Source of the DNA: Synergistales bacterium
GTDB taxonomy: Bacteria > Synergistota > Synergistia > Synergistales > Aminobacteriaceae
Direction: 5' to 3'
Assembly (NCBI GenBank): GCA_025997955.1
Contig: BNVH01000073.1
Coordinates: forward strand, 1-17,403
DNA: 17,403 bases
Shown: in pieces, positions 7,075-13,876 of the stretch
Layout: the number at the start of each line of letters is the position of its first letter
How positions within the stretch are numbered: the first letter of the stretch is position 1
Notes under the pieces: model-generated
Seen by the model: the letters and a program-made list of their open reading frames with translations, nothing else
Databases searched by the model: none
Told to the model about the DNA's origin: nothing
Program-made: the position numbers and the translations under genes

Positions 7075-8136
7075 CTACTCCGTTCTGGCTTTTCTTATGT
7101 TGCGACGGTGCTCTTCGTAGTTTTCAGCGAAATAGTGGTATCCGTTTTTACGCGCGACATAGTAGTAATACGGCGTCTCCTGCGGCGCCATGGCGGCCTC
7201 CCATGATTCTTTTGAGGGGATACAGATAGGGGCGGGAGGGAGGCCGGGCCTTACGTATGTGTTATATGGCGAATCAAGCGCCAAGTCGCTGTACAGCACG
7301 CGCGTCAACGTTTTACCCTCTAATTTCCAAGCGTAGACGACAGTGGCGTCTATCTGAAGCAACATATTTTTTTTGAGGCGATTGGCTATAACCCCGGCTA
7401 TAATCGGCCTTTCATCGTCCCATAAAGCCTCGCGCTGCACCATAGAGGCCACAGTTGCCGCTTCACTGATATTGCCGAACGCTATATCTCCTGACATCCT
7501 GACGCCATATCTATCCCACCAAGTGTGAGATGCCACACGTACTAACTCTTCGGGCGTTTCTTCCGCAAGAAAATAAGTTTCCGGCAACAGAAAAGCCACC
7601 CGTTTTTCCTCGCCTCTTGGCAGATAAGCCAACATGGGCTCAGGATAATTTTTATCCTCGATGATGGCTGTTTTTAGAGCTTTAGCGCCATTAGATACCG
7701 ATAAATCAGCGCTTTCATGCCGGGCAAAAATTTCCATCAAGGAAAAAATATCCGCCCCTGGTATTATAGTCAGACTCCAGCTTACCGGCTGCACGCTCAG
7801 AAGCTGTCTCGCCATGTTCCAAGCGTCCGATCTCCTTACGCGATATTGACCGGAGCGTATTTTTCTGTCAATTCCAAAACGGGCCATCCAAGAGGCGAGC
7901 TTAGAGGCCGAGTCCGTCAAAGCGCCTTGCTCAAAAAAAGCATTAGCGCACTGACGGGCTGAAAGGCCGGGCTTTATGACGACGACCTTCATTTCTCCGT
8001 GCGGTATGGGCAGCCATTTGTTCCAAAAATCGAATGGAACTTTATAATAATAGACCGCGCCGCCTATCGAAACGCTCATCAAAAAAATAATCGAAATCAG
8101 AATCAACAGACATTGAACTCTACCCAACCTACCCAT
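7075..8136 (-). CDS. mltG: Endolytic murein transglycosylase MltG
   Basis: The product has 353 residues from the ATG at 8136, preceded by AGGGG with 6 bases of spacing. A TTG at 8142 is in frame but overlaps that site. One membrane helix at about residues 9-31 anchors a periplasmic LysM-like segment (VVVIKPGLSARQCANAFFEQ) and the YceG catalytic domain. Family landmarks are LPETYFL, ASMVQREA with the catalytic glutamate at residue 236, VIANRLKKNMLLQIDATVVY, SPYNTYVRPGLPPAPI and the closing YHYFAENYEEHRRN. MltG cuts nascent glycan strands and helps set their length. It lies 9 bases after queA and 9 before ftsK, consistent with one transcript serving division and wall growth. Confidence 0.95.
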   Translation of the reverse strand: MGRLGRVQCLLILISIIFLMSVSIGGAVYYYKVPFDFWNKWLPIPHGEMKVVVIKPGLSARQCANAFFEQGALTDSASKLASWMARFGIDRKIRSGQYRVRRSDAWNMARQLLSVQPVSWSLTIIPGADIFSLMEIFARHESADLSVSNGAKALKTAIIEDKNYPEPMLAYLPRGEEKRVAFLLPETYFLAEETPEELVRVASHTWWDRYGVRMSGDIAFGNISEAATVASMVQREALWDDERPIIAGVIANRLKKNMLLQIDATVVYAWKLEGKTLTRVLYSDLALDSPYNTYVRPGLPPAPICIPSKESWEAAMAPQETPYYYYVARKNGYHYFAENYEEHRRNIRKARTE

Positions 8137-8145
8137 CGCCAACCC

Positions 8146-9231
8146 CTATTTCTGAATAAACATAGCGTCCCCATAAGAAAAAAAACGGTATTCATTCGAA
8201 ATCGCAAGAGCGTAAACATCAAGCAACGCCCTAATCGCGCTCTCAGGCTCGCCGCGCGAAACAAAGGCCGAAACCAACATCAAAAGCGAGCTTTTCGGAA
8301 GATGGAAATTTGTAATAAGCGCGTCTACTACTTTATAACAAAATCCCGGATAAATAAAGAGCCGAGTGTCCATAGTCCCCGCGCTAACATTACCCTCGCC
8401 GCGCGCGCCACTCTCAAGCGTCCTCGTCACAGTTGTGCCGACAGCCACGACGCGCCCGTTTCTCCGCCGGCACCGCCTTATCGCGTCCTCTGTCGCCTGT
8501 GGAATTTCGCAGTGTTCGCTATGAATATTATGGTCTCTGATGTCCGGCGCGCTCACCGGGCGAAACGTCCCAAGCCCGACATGCAAAGTCACCCACGCAA
8601 TCTCGACGCCTTTGGCCTCAATGCGCCTCAACAAGTCTTTCGTGAAATGCAAACCGGCGGTGGGCGCGGCGACAGAGCCGTCGACATTCGCGTAGACGGT
8701 CTGGTATCTCAGTCTCGTCTCGCTCTCGCTCATCACCTGTTTTATATAAGGCGGCAGCGGCGTCAGACCGCACCTATACAAAAATTCAAGAAAGCCGTCC
8801 AAGCCTGATATTCTGAGCGCGCAAACCCCGTCGTCTTCTTTGCTCTCAATCTCTATGGAACGGTCGGCGACCGTCACTTTAGAGCCCACGCCAAGTTTGC
8901 GCCCAGGACGAACCAACGCGTTCCATCTCTCGAAATTCGCGCTTCTTGGGTTCAACAACATAATTTCAGCCTTGCCCCCTCCACTTCTCTCGCCCATAAG
9001 ACGCGCCGGGAGGACGCGCGTGTCGTTCAGGACAAGCAAATCGCCTGAGTTCAGACAATCTAAAATATCAGAAAATATTTTGTGCTCAATGAGTCCGCTT
9101 GTCGCGTTCCAGACCAAAAGCCGAGACGTGTCGCGCGGCTCCGCTGGGGTCTGAGCGATACGCTCGCTCGGGAGCTCGTAGTCATAGGCGTTAAGGTTGT
9201 ATATAAAATCCGAGGGGACAGGTTCGCTCAT
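8146..9231 (-). CDS. queA: tRNA queuosine S-adenosylmethionine ribosyltransferase-isomerase
   Basis: This 361-residue protein matches QueA end to end: YDYELPSERIAQTPAEPRD at the N-terminus, GDLLVLNDTRVLPARL, SVAAPTAGLHFT, WVTLHVGLGTFRPV, HSEHCEIP, DALITNFHLPKSSLLMLVSA and the C-terminal NEYRFFSYGDAMFI. The enzyme transfers the ribosyl part of SAM to preQ1 in the wobble position of tRNAs with GUN anticodons, giving epoxyqueuosine. It is cytosolic. Length is normal to slightly long. It is the first gene of the minus-strand cluster and is divergent from the Fe-S protein gene; the shared region 9232-9321 holds the candidate promoters. GGAG lies about 12 bases upstream of the ATG. Confidence 0.96.
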   Translation of the reverse strand: MSEPVPSDFIYNLNAYDYELPSERIAQTPAEPRDTSRLLVWNATSGLIEHKIFSDILDCLNSGDLLVLNDTRVLPARLMGERSGGGKAEIMLLNPRSANFERWNALVRPGRKLGVGSKVTVADRSIEIESKEDDGVCALRISGLDGFLEFLYRCGLTPLPPYIKQVMSESETRLRYQTVYANVDGSVAAPTAGLHFTKDLLRRIEAKGVEIAWVTLHVGLGTFRPVSAPDIRDHNIHSEHCEIPQATEDAIRRCRRRNGRVVAVGTTVTRTLESGARGEGNVSAGTMDTRLFIYPGFCYKVVDALITNFHLPKSSLLMLVSAFVSRGEPESAIRALLDVYALAISNEYRFFSYGDAMFIQK

Positions 9232-9253
9232 GTATTTATTTTCTCCGTTCGGC

Positions 9254-9281
9254 TTGAGTTTTTTTATTGTAATGTTACAAT
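9254..9281 (+). promoter_or_regulatory. Candidate promoter for the Fe-S protein/aminotransferase pair
   Basis: TTGAGT (9254-9259) and TACAAT (9276-9281) are separated by 16 bases, each differing from the sigma-70 consensus at one or two positions. Transcription would start near 9288, just before the SD GAGGG at 9308-9312. This supports the TTG at 9322 as the start codon. Confidence 0.5.
9266..9281. promoter_or_regulatory. Palindrome ATTGTAATGTTACAAT, candidate operator
   Basis: Two perfect 7-base arms flank a 2-base centre. The element overlaps the -10 box of the plus-strand promoter and lies in the divergent region with queA, where a dimeric repressor could control one or both sides. The palindrome is seen directly; the operator role is inferred. 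Confidence 0.4.
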
Positions 9282-9321
9282 ATCATAAATGTTTATATAT
9301 AAAAAGCGAGGGACGATAAAA

Positions 9322-9981
9322 TTGGGAAATACTTATTTTAACCCCGGCTGCGCGCTGAGTATTTACAAACCGAGCGCTGAGGGCGCGTTTTTTGAGTATC
9401 TGCAAAAACATTATGAGCCGAATATAAAGTTGCATAAAATATGCTGTCATCACGACCCTAAAGTCGAGAAAGATTCCGTTATAGTCAATGTATGCGCCGG
9501 TTGTTACAGGCGCTTCAGCACTCTTTACGAAGGCGTCTCGACGGTTTCGCTCTGGGAGGTCTTGGATAGCGTTGACGCGTTCGACTACCCTGACTATAAG
9601 GGCCTGCGCGTGTCTATTCACGACCCATGCCCGATAAGGAACAAACCGCAAGTGCATAAGGCGGTTAGGAGCCTGCTAAAAAAGATGAATATCGAAATCG
9701 AGGAGGCCGCCTATCACTCTGGGGATTCGGTATGCTGCGGGGACAGTTTTTATCAGAATATACCCTTGGAAGAAGTTCACGCGAAGATGAAAGAGCGCGC
9801 CGACTCCATGCCGTGCCAGGACGTCGTCGTTTACTGCGTCTCCTGCATAAAGTCCATGTATATCGGCGGAAAGAGACCGAGGCATATCGGGGACCTGCTA
9901 CTCGGCGAGGAGACATCCCCGCAAGTGTACGACACGGAGGCTTGGCACGCGCAAATAGGAGAGTACGCGACTCGGCATTGA
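9322..9981 (+). CDS. CCG-motif (Fe-S)-binding protein, heterodisulfide-reductase-like
   Basis: The start is taken as TTG at 9322 (219 residues) because GAGGG lies 9 bases upstream; an ATG at 9289 would leave almost no leader behind the proposed promoter. Cysteines form two sets: C-X30-CC-X15-C-X2-C (NPGC, KICC, CAGC) and C-X34-CC-X32-C-X2-C (HDPC, VCCG, YCVSC). The second fits the CCG domain of HdrB/GlpC-type proteins, which hold non-cubane Fe-S clusters and work in thiol/disulfide or quinone-linked electron transfer. The first is a shortened version. There are no membrane segments, so it is likely cytosolic and needs partner subunits not seen here. The aminotransferase follows 34 bases later. 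The precise redox partner is unknown. Confidence 0.75.
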   Translation: MGNTYFNPGCALSIYKPSAEGAFFEYLQKHYEPNIKLHKICCHHDPKVEKDSVIVNVCAGCYRRFSTLYEGVSTVSLWEVLDSVDAFDYPDYKGLRVSIHDPCPIRNKPQVHKAVRSLLKKMNIEIEEAAYHSGDSVCCGDSFYQNIPLEEVHAKMKERADSMPCQDVVVYCVSCIKSMYIGGKRPRHIGDLLLGEETSPQVYDTEAWHAQIGEYATRH

Positions 9982-9987
9982 AAGTAG
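9961..9987 (+). repeat. 27-base direct repeat, copy 1 (3' end of Fe-S gene)
   Basis: It spans the last codons (EYATRH and the stop TGA) of the Fe-S protein gene plus six bases. It matches 11150-11176 at 24 of 27 positions; all three differences are transitions. Similarity stops just after AAAGTAG. Confidence 0.85.
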
Positions 9988-10015
9988 TACGTAGTATACC
10001 GACGGAGGAAAAACG

Positions 10016-11137
10016 ATGATAATAAGTGATTTCAAGGTCGAAAAATGGCTGAATCCCCGGGACGCCGCCTGTAAGTATAATCTGGGCGCAAGCTGTGTCA
10101 AAGCTATGGCGCTTGACGAACTTATAGGGATAAGCGGCGAAAGTAAAGAGGAACTGACGAAGTTCTTTATGGAAACACATTTGCATTACGGCGAATTTTT
10201 CGGCTCGGCAAGACTAAGGGCAGCTATTGCCGGCATTTACAGAGATATAAAACCCGAAATGGTCCTTACGCTTCACGGGGGGACCGGCGCGAATACGACG
10301 GTGATGACGGGATTGCTTGAAGCGGGCGACAACGTCGTGGCTGCGCTGCCAAGTTATCAGCAGCACTATTCGGTTCCGGAAGCGCTCGGAAACGAGGTTC
10401 GCCGTCTCCATCTCGAAAAAGAGGAAGCGTATAAGCTAAATATCGACAGGCTGAAAAAGTTAGTCGATAAAAACACCAAAATGATAACACTGACAAACCC
10501 GAACAACCCGACGGGAGCTTTTATGACCGAACCGGAACTCAAAGAACTTGTGGCCGTGGCGGAAAAATGGGGCGCTTATGTTCTTTGCGACGAAATTTAC
10601 AAAGGCCTCGCCGATGAATATATGCCGTCGATAGTCGATTTGTATGAAAGAGGCATCGCGACCAGCAGCATGTCGAAAGTTTATTCCATGGCTGGAACCC
10701 GCGTCGGTTGGGCGGTGGCGTCCGAAAGACAGGCATACGACATTCTCGAAAACAGAAGGTCATACGATACAATCTGCAACGGCGTGTTTGACGAGCGTAT
10801 AGCGGCGATAGCGCTTGAAAACAACGATAAAATTCTGACGAGGGCCAGAAGTATCGTAAGAGAAAACAAAAAAATAGCCGACGAGTGGCTATCGGTTCAT
10901 CCACGCTTGGCAGCGTACGGGGAAACCCTGACTTCCACGATGCTTATACATTACACCTACAATATCGACACGGTTGAGCTCTGCAACGATATATACGAAA
11001 CCACAGGTGTGCTGCTCTGCCACGGCGATTGCTTTGAAGAGCAAAAGTGTTTCAGGCTCGGCTTCGGGTTTGGCGACAAGTCCATATTGGTCAACGGACT
11101 GGACGCGCTGGACAAATATTTCAAAAAATTCGAGTAG
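10016..11137 (+). CDS. Class I/II (fold-type I) PLP aminotransferase
   Basis: The 373-residue protein has a GGAGG site 7 bases before the ATG. PLP-fold landmarks are all present: NPNNPTG at 161-167 with the cofactor-binding Asn164, Asp192 in CDEIYKG, the Schiff-base Lys221 in SMSKVYSMAGTRVGW, and the substrate-carboxylate Arg347 in CFRLGFGFG. The N-terminus (DFKVEKWLNPRDAACKYNLG) resembles a clostridial/synergistete subgroup of aminotransferases related to capreomycidine-synthase-like enzymes, which need not transaminate. The substrate cannot be read from sequence. By eye it uses GAA for Glu more than neighbouring genes do, and it is bracketed by a 27-base direct repeat, suggesting later insertion next to the Fe-S gene. 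Confidence 0.9.
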   Translation: MIISDFKVEKWLNPRDAACKYNLGASCVKAMALDELIGISGESKEELTKFFMETHLHYGEFFGSARLRAAIAGIYRDIKPEMVLTLHGGTGANTTVMTGLLEAGDNVVAALPSYQQHYSVPEALGNEVRRLHLEKEEAYKLNIDRLKKLVDKNTKMITLTNPNNPTGAFMTEPELKELVAVAEKWGAYVLCDEIYKGLADEYMPSIVDLYERGIATSSMSKVYSMAGTRVGWAVASERQAYDILENRRSYDTICNGVFDERIAAIALENNDKILTRARSIVRENKKIADEWLSVHPRLAAYGETLTSTMLIHYTYNIDTVELCNDIYETTGVLLCHGDCFEEQKCFRLGFGFGDKSILVNGLDALDKYFKKFE

Positions 11138-11149
11138 AACCGCCGCTAA

Positions 11150-11176
11150 GAGTATGCGGCTCGGCATTAAAAGTAG
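11150..11176 (+). repeat. 27-base direct repeat, copy 2 (downstream of aminotransferase)
   Basis: It is near-identical to 9961-9987. In the equivalent frame it still reads EYAARH and a stop (TAA), though no gene leads into it. It runs directly into the left arm of the terminator palindrome. Confidence 0.85.
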
Positions 11177-11209
11177 GGGGCGCGATTAATCGCGCCCCCT
11201 ACTTTTAAT
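11166..11209. terminator. 44-base perfect palindromic two-way terminator
   Basis: Two 22-base arms with no mismatch and no separating loop run from ATTAAAAGTAGGGGGCGCGA to its mirror. In both directions a GC-rich core is followed by CTACTTTTAAT. It lies between the convergent aminotransferase gene (ends 11137) and the ABC operon (ends 11227), so it should stop both. Confidence 0.85.
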
Positions 11210-11226
11210 TCACACGTTATTTAAAT

Positions 11227-11691
11227 TCAATCCGTCGGCGGCGCCGCGTCAAGAGGTATCACGAGTTCGTCCGTAGGCTTGACGTCGTTCTCGGGCGGCC
11301 GCGCGGGGCCCGTCGGAGGCGGTAGGATATAGTCGTCTCTGTCCGCCGCCAAAAGCGGCATGGAGAGCATCATATCCTTATCGAAGCCGGGCTTCAGCTC
11401 ACGCTCAATTGTCTTTTCGACATCCTCGCCGAACTCGTCCATCACTTCGACTTTGAGTTTGAAACTCGGCCCGACCACCGCTAATAGGTCACGATCCCGC
11501 GGCATGAGTTCAATGGGGTCTTTACCGGCTACGCTCACCCGCACGAACTTCAAAGCCCTGAAACTTTGGCCTTCCATCTCTATGGTCTTGTTGTCCAAGA
11601 ACACCTTATGCTCGCGCCCTATATAGAAGAGCCCTACCGAGGCAATTAGAATGACGACAAGCGCCGCGACGCGCTCTATAAAACTTCTCAT
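11227..11691 (-). CDS. Small membrane-anchored protein of the ABC operon (DUF6672-like)
   Basis: The 154-residue product has one membrane helix at about residues 8-24 (ALVVILIASVGLFYIG), then a soluble, acidic, probably periplasmic domain with DNKTIEMEGQSFRALKF and KLKVEVMDEFGEDVEKTIER. The tail is Pro/Asp-rich (PPPTGPARPPENDVKPTDE) and looks unstructured. Its ATG overlaps the TGA of the second permease by 4 bases, so it is translated together with the transporter. Small proteins of this type next to DUF3798-type transporters are what I recall as DUF6672; that name is uncertain. It may be an assembly or docking factor for the binding protein. Confidence 0.6.
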   Translation of the reverse strand: MRSFIERVAALVVILIASVGLFYIGREHKVFLDNKTIEMEGQSFRALKFVRVSVAGKDPIELMPRDRDLLAVVGPSFKLKVEVMDEFGEDVEKTIERELKPGFDKDMMLSMPLLAADRDDYILPPPTGPARPPENDVKPTDELVIPLDAAPPTD

Positions 11692-12845
11692 AACGCCGCC
11701 TCCTTCTTGTCTGGCGCGCCTCTGAGGCTTCTGCGCGCGTTCATTATAGCGTTATGTCGCTTCCAAGCGTGAAGGACAAGGGCCACGGCGATTATTCCGT
11801 AGGATACAAAGACTCTGAAAAACTCCCCTATCTGCGCCTGTCCCATGAGGTTTTTTCCGGCCATAGGAGCCACGATAAACATCAGGTGAAACAATATCAC
11901 GCCTAAAAATACGTTGCCTATCCCAGCGCGCGTCACGCTCGCTCCGCCTATAAGGAGCGCCGCTATCGAGAACATGCCGGCTTGGTCGTGGCTATTGTAG
12001 GTATTGAGAGTTCCCATGTTTTGCAGATAAATTATCTGCCCGAAGCACGCCAATACCGTCGATATGACTATCGCTATTACGCGCGTTCTGTCAACCGGAA
12101 TACCGGCTGAGTCCGAGACCGCCCTGTCCTGTCCTATAGCTCGCATATCCTGCCCTAGCTTTGTCTTGCGAAACCAGACGACAAATAGGCAAAAGGCGGC
12201 TATGACGAGGTAAGTAGCCACTGGAATGTCTATATATCCCAAGTGAAACGAGCCTATGTCGAACGGGCCGACCCGCAAGGGCAACAAGCGGTCGAGTATA
12301 GTTCTTATGTTCATAAGACTTATGGCGTTTCGTATGCCGTAGCCGCGCGACAAGACGAGAGACGTGTCCGTAATCGGGATGAACCAGCCCATGAAATACA
12401 GCACAACGAGCTGATAGAGCCCGTTGATGAAAAACCCCAGAATATAAGACGTCACCATCTCCTGCCCCTTGGCGCGGTTCAGGACGACGCCGCATAAAAG
12501 GCCGAGCAACACGGCTATGGGCGTGCCGATTATCATAGCCAAAACAATGCCGGGTATACCGACGATAGACCAGTCGCAGACAAATATGAGCCCTATCTGC
12601 CCAGCCATAGCGCCCAAAACCATGCCGAAATTCAACCCCATGCCGGCCATTATGGGAATCAAGAGCGACAGTATCAAAAACGAGTTGCGCCCGATACGTA
12701 TAAGCAGCTCCTGAATCAGATAGGTGGCCGAAAATCCCGATATAGGAATGGCGAGCGCGGAGATTACGATAAATATTATCGGTACGGCGTTATTAGCGAA
12801 AAAGCCAGATAATTTCTGAGCGAACGTGCGTTTTGCTTGCGTCAT
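11688..12845 (-). CDS. ABC transporter permease 2 (BPD_transp_2 family)
   Basis: The product has 385 residues, starting at the ATG at 12845, which overlaps the stop of permease 1 by 4 bases (ATGA) and has AGGTG 5 bases upstream; a further in-frame extension to 13007 lies inside permease 1 and is rejected. About ten membrane helices cover residues 17-365. GMGLNFGMVLGAMAGQ near residue 66 takes the place of the GxDLSxG segment of sugar permeases, and IAALLIGGASVTRAGIGNVF near residue 310 is the cytoplasmic loop region of this family. It is a paralogue of permease 1 and should pair with it as a heterodimer in the inner membrane. Confidence 0.85.
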   Translation of the reverse strand: MTQAKRTFAQKLSGFFANNAVPIIFIVISALAIPISGFSATYLIQELLIRIGRNSFLILSLLIPIMAGMGLNFGMVLGAMAGQIGLIFVCDWSIVGIPGIVLAMIIGTPIAVLLGLLCGVVLNRAKGQEMVTSYILGFFINGLYQLVVLYFMGWFIPITDTSLVLSRGYGIRNAISLMNIRTILDRLLPLRVGPFDIGSFHLGYIDIPVATYLVIAAFCLFVVWFRKTKLGQDMRAIGQDRAVSDSAGIPVDRTRVIAIVISTVLACFGQIIYLQNMGTLNTYNSHDQAGMFSIAALLIGGASVTRAGIGNVFLGVILFHLMFIVAPMAGKNLMGQAQIGEFFRVFVSYGIIAVALVLHAWKRHNAIMNARRSLRGAPDKKEAAL

Positions 12846-13876
12846 CTTTTCACCTGAGCCTTTCTCGTCAAGGCGTAAAGAATCATGCCGTTGCTGACGA
12901 TGATGCGAATAACCTCCGACATGTCCGTTTGTAGGATGTTGTTGATGACGGAGGGTGTCATTGTCAGGATACCCTGAAACAAGAACGTCCCGACAAGCAC
13001 GTTCCATATTGAGGCTTTATTGACCGACGCTCCGCCAAGCAGGATAGAAGCCACGGCCGGGAGCGCCATATAAAACGGCCCCATATAAAGCTGAATGAAT
13101 CCAAAACTCTGCTCGTAAACTATTATACCTATGGCGCCGAGAGCGGTTGACAAGACCACGGAAACTATTCTCATGCGGTCGACGTTGACGCCCGACGCCG
13201 CGGCGAAAACGGGGTTAGACCCCACGGCGGTCATAGCCGTGCCCGTCTTGGTTTTCATGAAAAGCCAAACTAAGAGGCAAAGCGCCGCCAGAAACAAGAA
13301 CATCCCCGTAGGAATATGCAGATGCCCAAAATCCAATGACAAAAAGTTGCTCAGGATGTCGTGCCAGTAGCCATCTACGCTTATGGTGGTGCGAAGGCCG
13401 CTGCCCCCGTACCCCCATATCATCGTCGGGCTTTTGTAAGGCAAAAGCAGCCAGGCTATGCACATGAACGCCACGGATGAGAAACCGACGTACGTGGCTA
13501 TCATCATCTCTCCGCCCTTTACGCGGTTCAATAGCTGACCGTAGAAGTAGCCCAGAATCACGGCTATCGGAACGGCGAAAGCTATGGCCGCCGCGAAGCC
13601 GCTCATGCCGCGTATATTGAGCTCAATGGAGAGCGTAGCGCCCAAAAGCCCTGAGATTATACCCAAGGGAAGCCCGAAGTTTAGCCCGCATCCGGTCTGC
13701 ACCATTGGAACCATCGCTAAGACCAACACGCCGTTCATGCCAAAGCGAACGAGCGTATCCGACAAAGACGTGGAGACAAGCACACCCACAAACGGCGCAG
13801 TGGCAAAAAGCGCGGTTAGGAAAAGGCCGATGATTATGCGCGGCCAGCCCGCCGCGTTTATAAATTTTTTAAGCAT
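12842..13876 (-). CDS. ABC transporter permease 1 (BPD_transp_2 family)
   Basis: The 344-residue polytopic protein contains GCGLNFGLPLGIISGL, NRVKGGEMMIATYVGF and SILLGGASVNKASIWNVLVG, which line up with matching segments of permease 2. Both belong to the branched-chain amino acid/ribose-type permease superfamily (PF02653). The start codon sits in an 8-base overlap with the ATPase stop, and the stop overlaps the permease 2 start by 4 bases, indicating translational coupling and fixed stoichiometry. The GLNFG form of the motif in both proteins points to a subfamily distinct from characterised ribose or galactose permeases. Confidence 0.87.
   Translation of the reverse strand: MLKKFINAAGWPRIIIGLFLTALFATAPFVGVLVSTSLSDTLVRFGMNGVLVLAMVPMVQTGCGLNFGLPLGIISGLLGATLSIELNIRGMSGFAAAIAFAVPIAVILGYFYGQLLNRVKGGEMMIATYVGFSSVAFMCIAWLLLPYKSPTMIWGYGGSGLRTTISVDGYWHDILSNFLSLDFGHLHIPTGMFLFLAALCLLVWLFMKTKTGTAMTAVGSNPVFAAASGVNVDRMRIVSVVLSTALGAIGIIVYEQSFGFIQLYMGPFYMALPAVASILLGGASVNKASIWNVLVGTFLFQGILTMTPSVINNILQTDMSEVIRIIVSNGMILYALTRKAQVKR

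Noticed and set aside
7999..8808. 269-residue plus-strand open frame
   Set aside because: It lies opposite mltG and queA, spans their junction, is rich in Arg/His/Pro and has no SD or family motif. It is a shadow of the real genes.
9289..9321. ATG start at 9289 for the Fe-S protein
   Set aside because: It would fall at the predicted transcription start with no SD and would add a basic stretch unlike the family. The TTG at 9322 follows GAGGG.
9665..10186. 173-residue minus-strand open frame and similar frames opposite the Fe-S and aminotransferase genes
   Set aside because: The frame runs across a gene junction, has no SD or recognisable domain, and its composition is that of an antisense frame.
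12846..13007. N-terminal extension of permease 2
   Set aside because: The extension lies inside permease 1 in another frame and reads as hydrophilic nonsense. The ATG at 12845 has an SD and a 4-base ATGA overlap.
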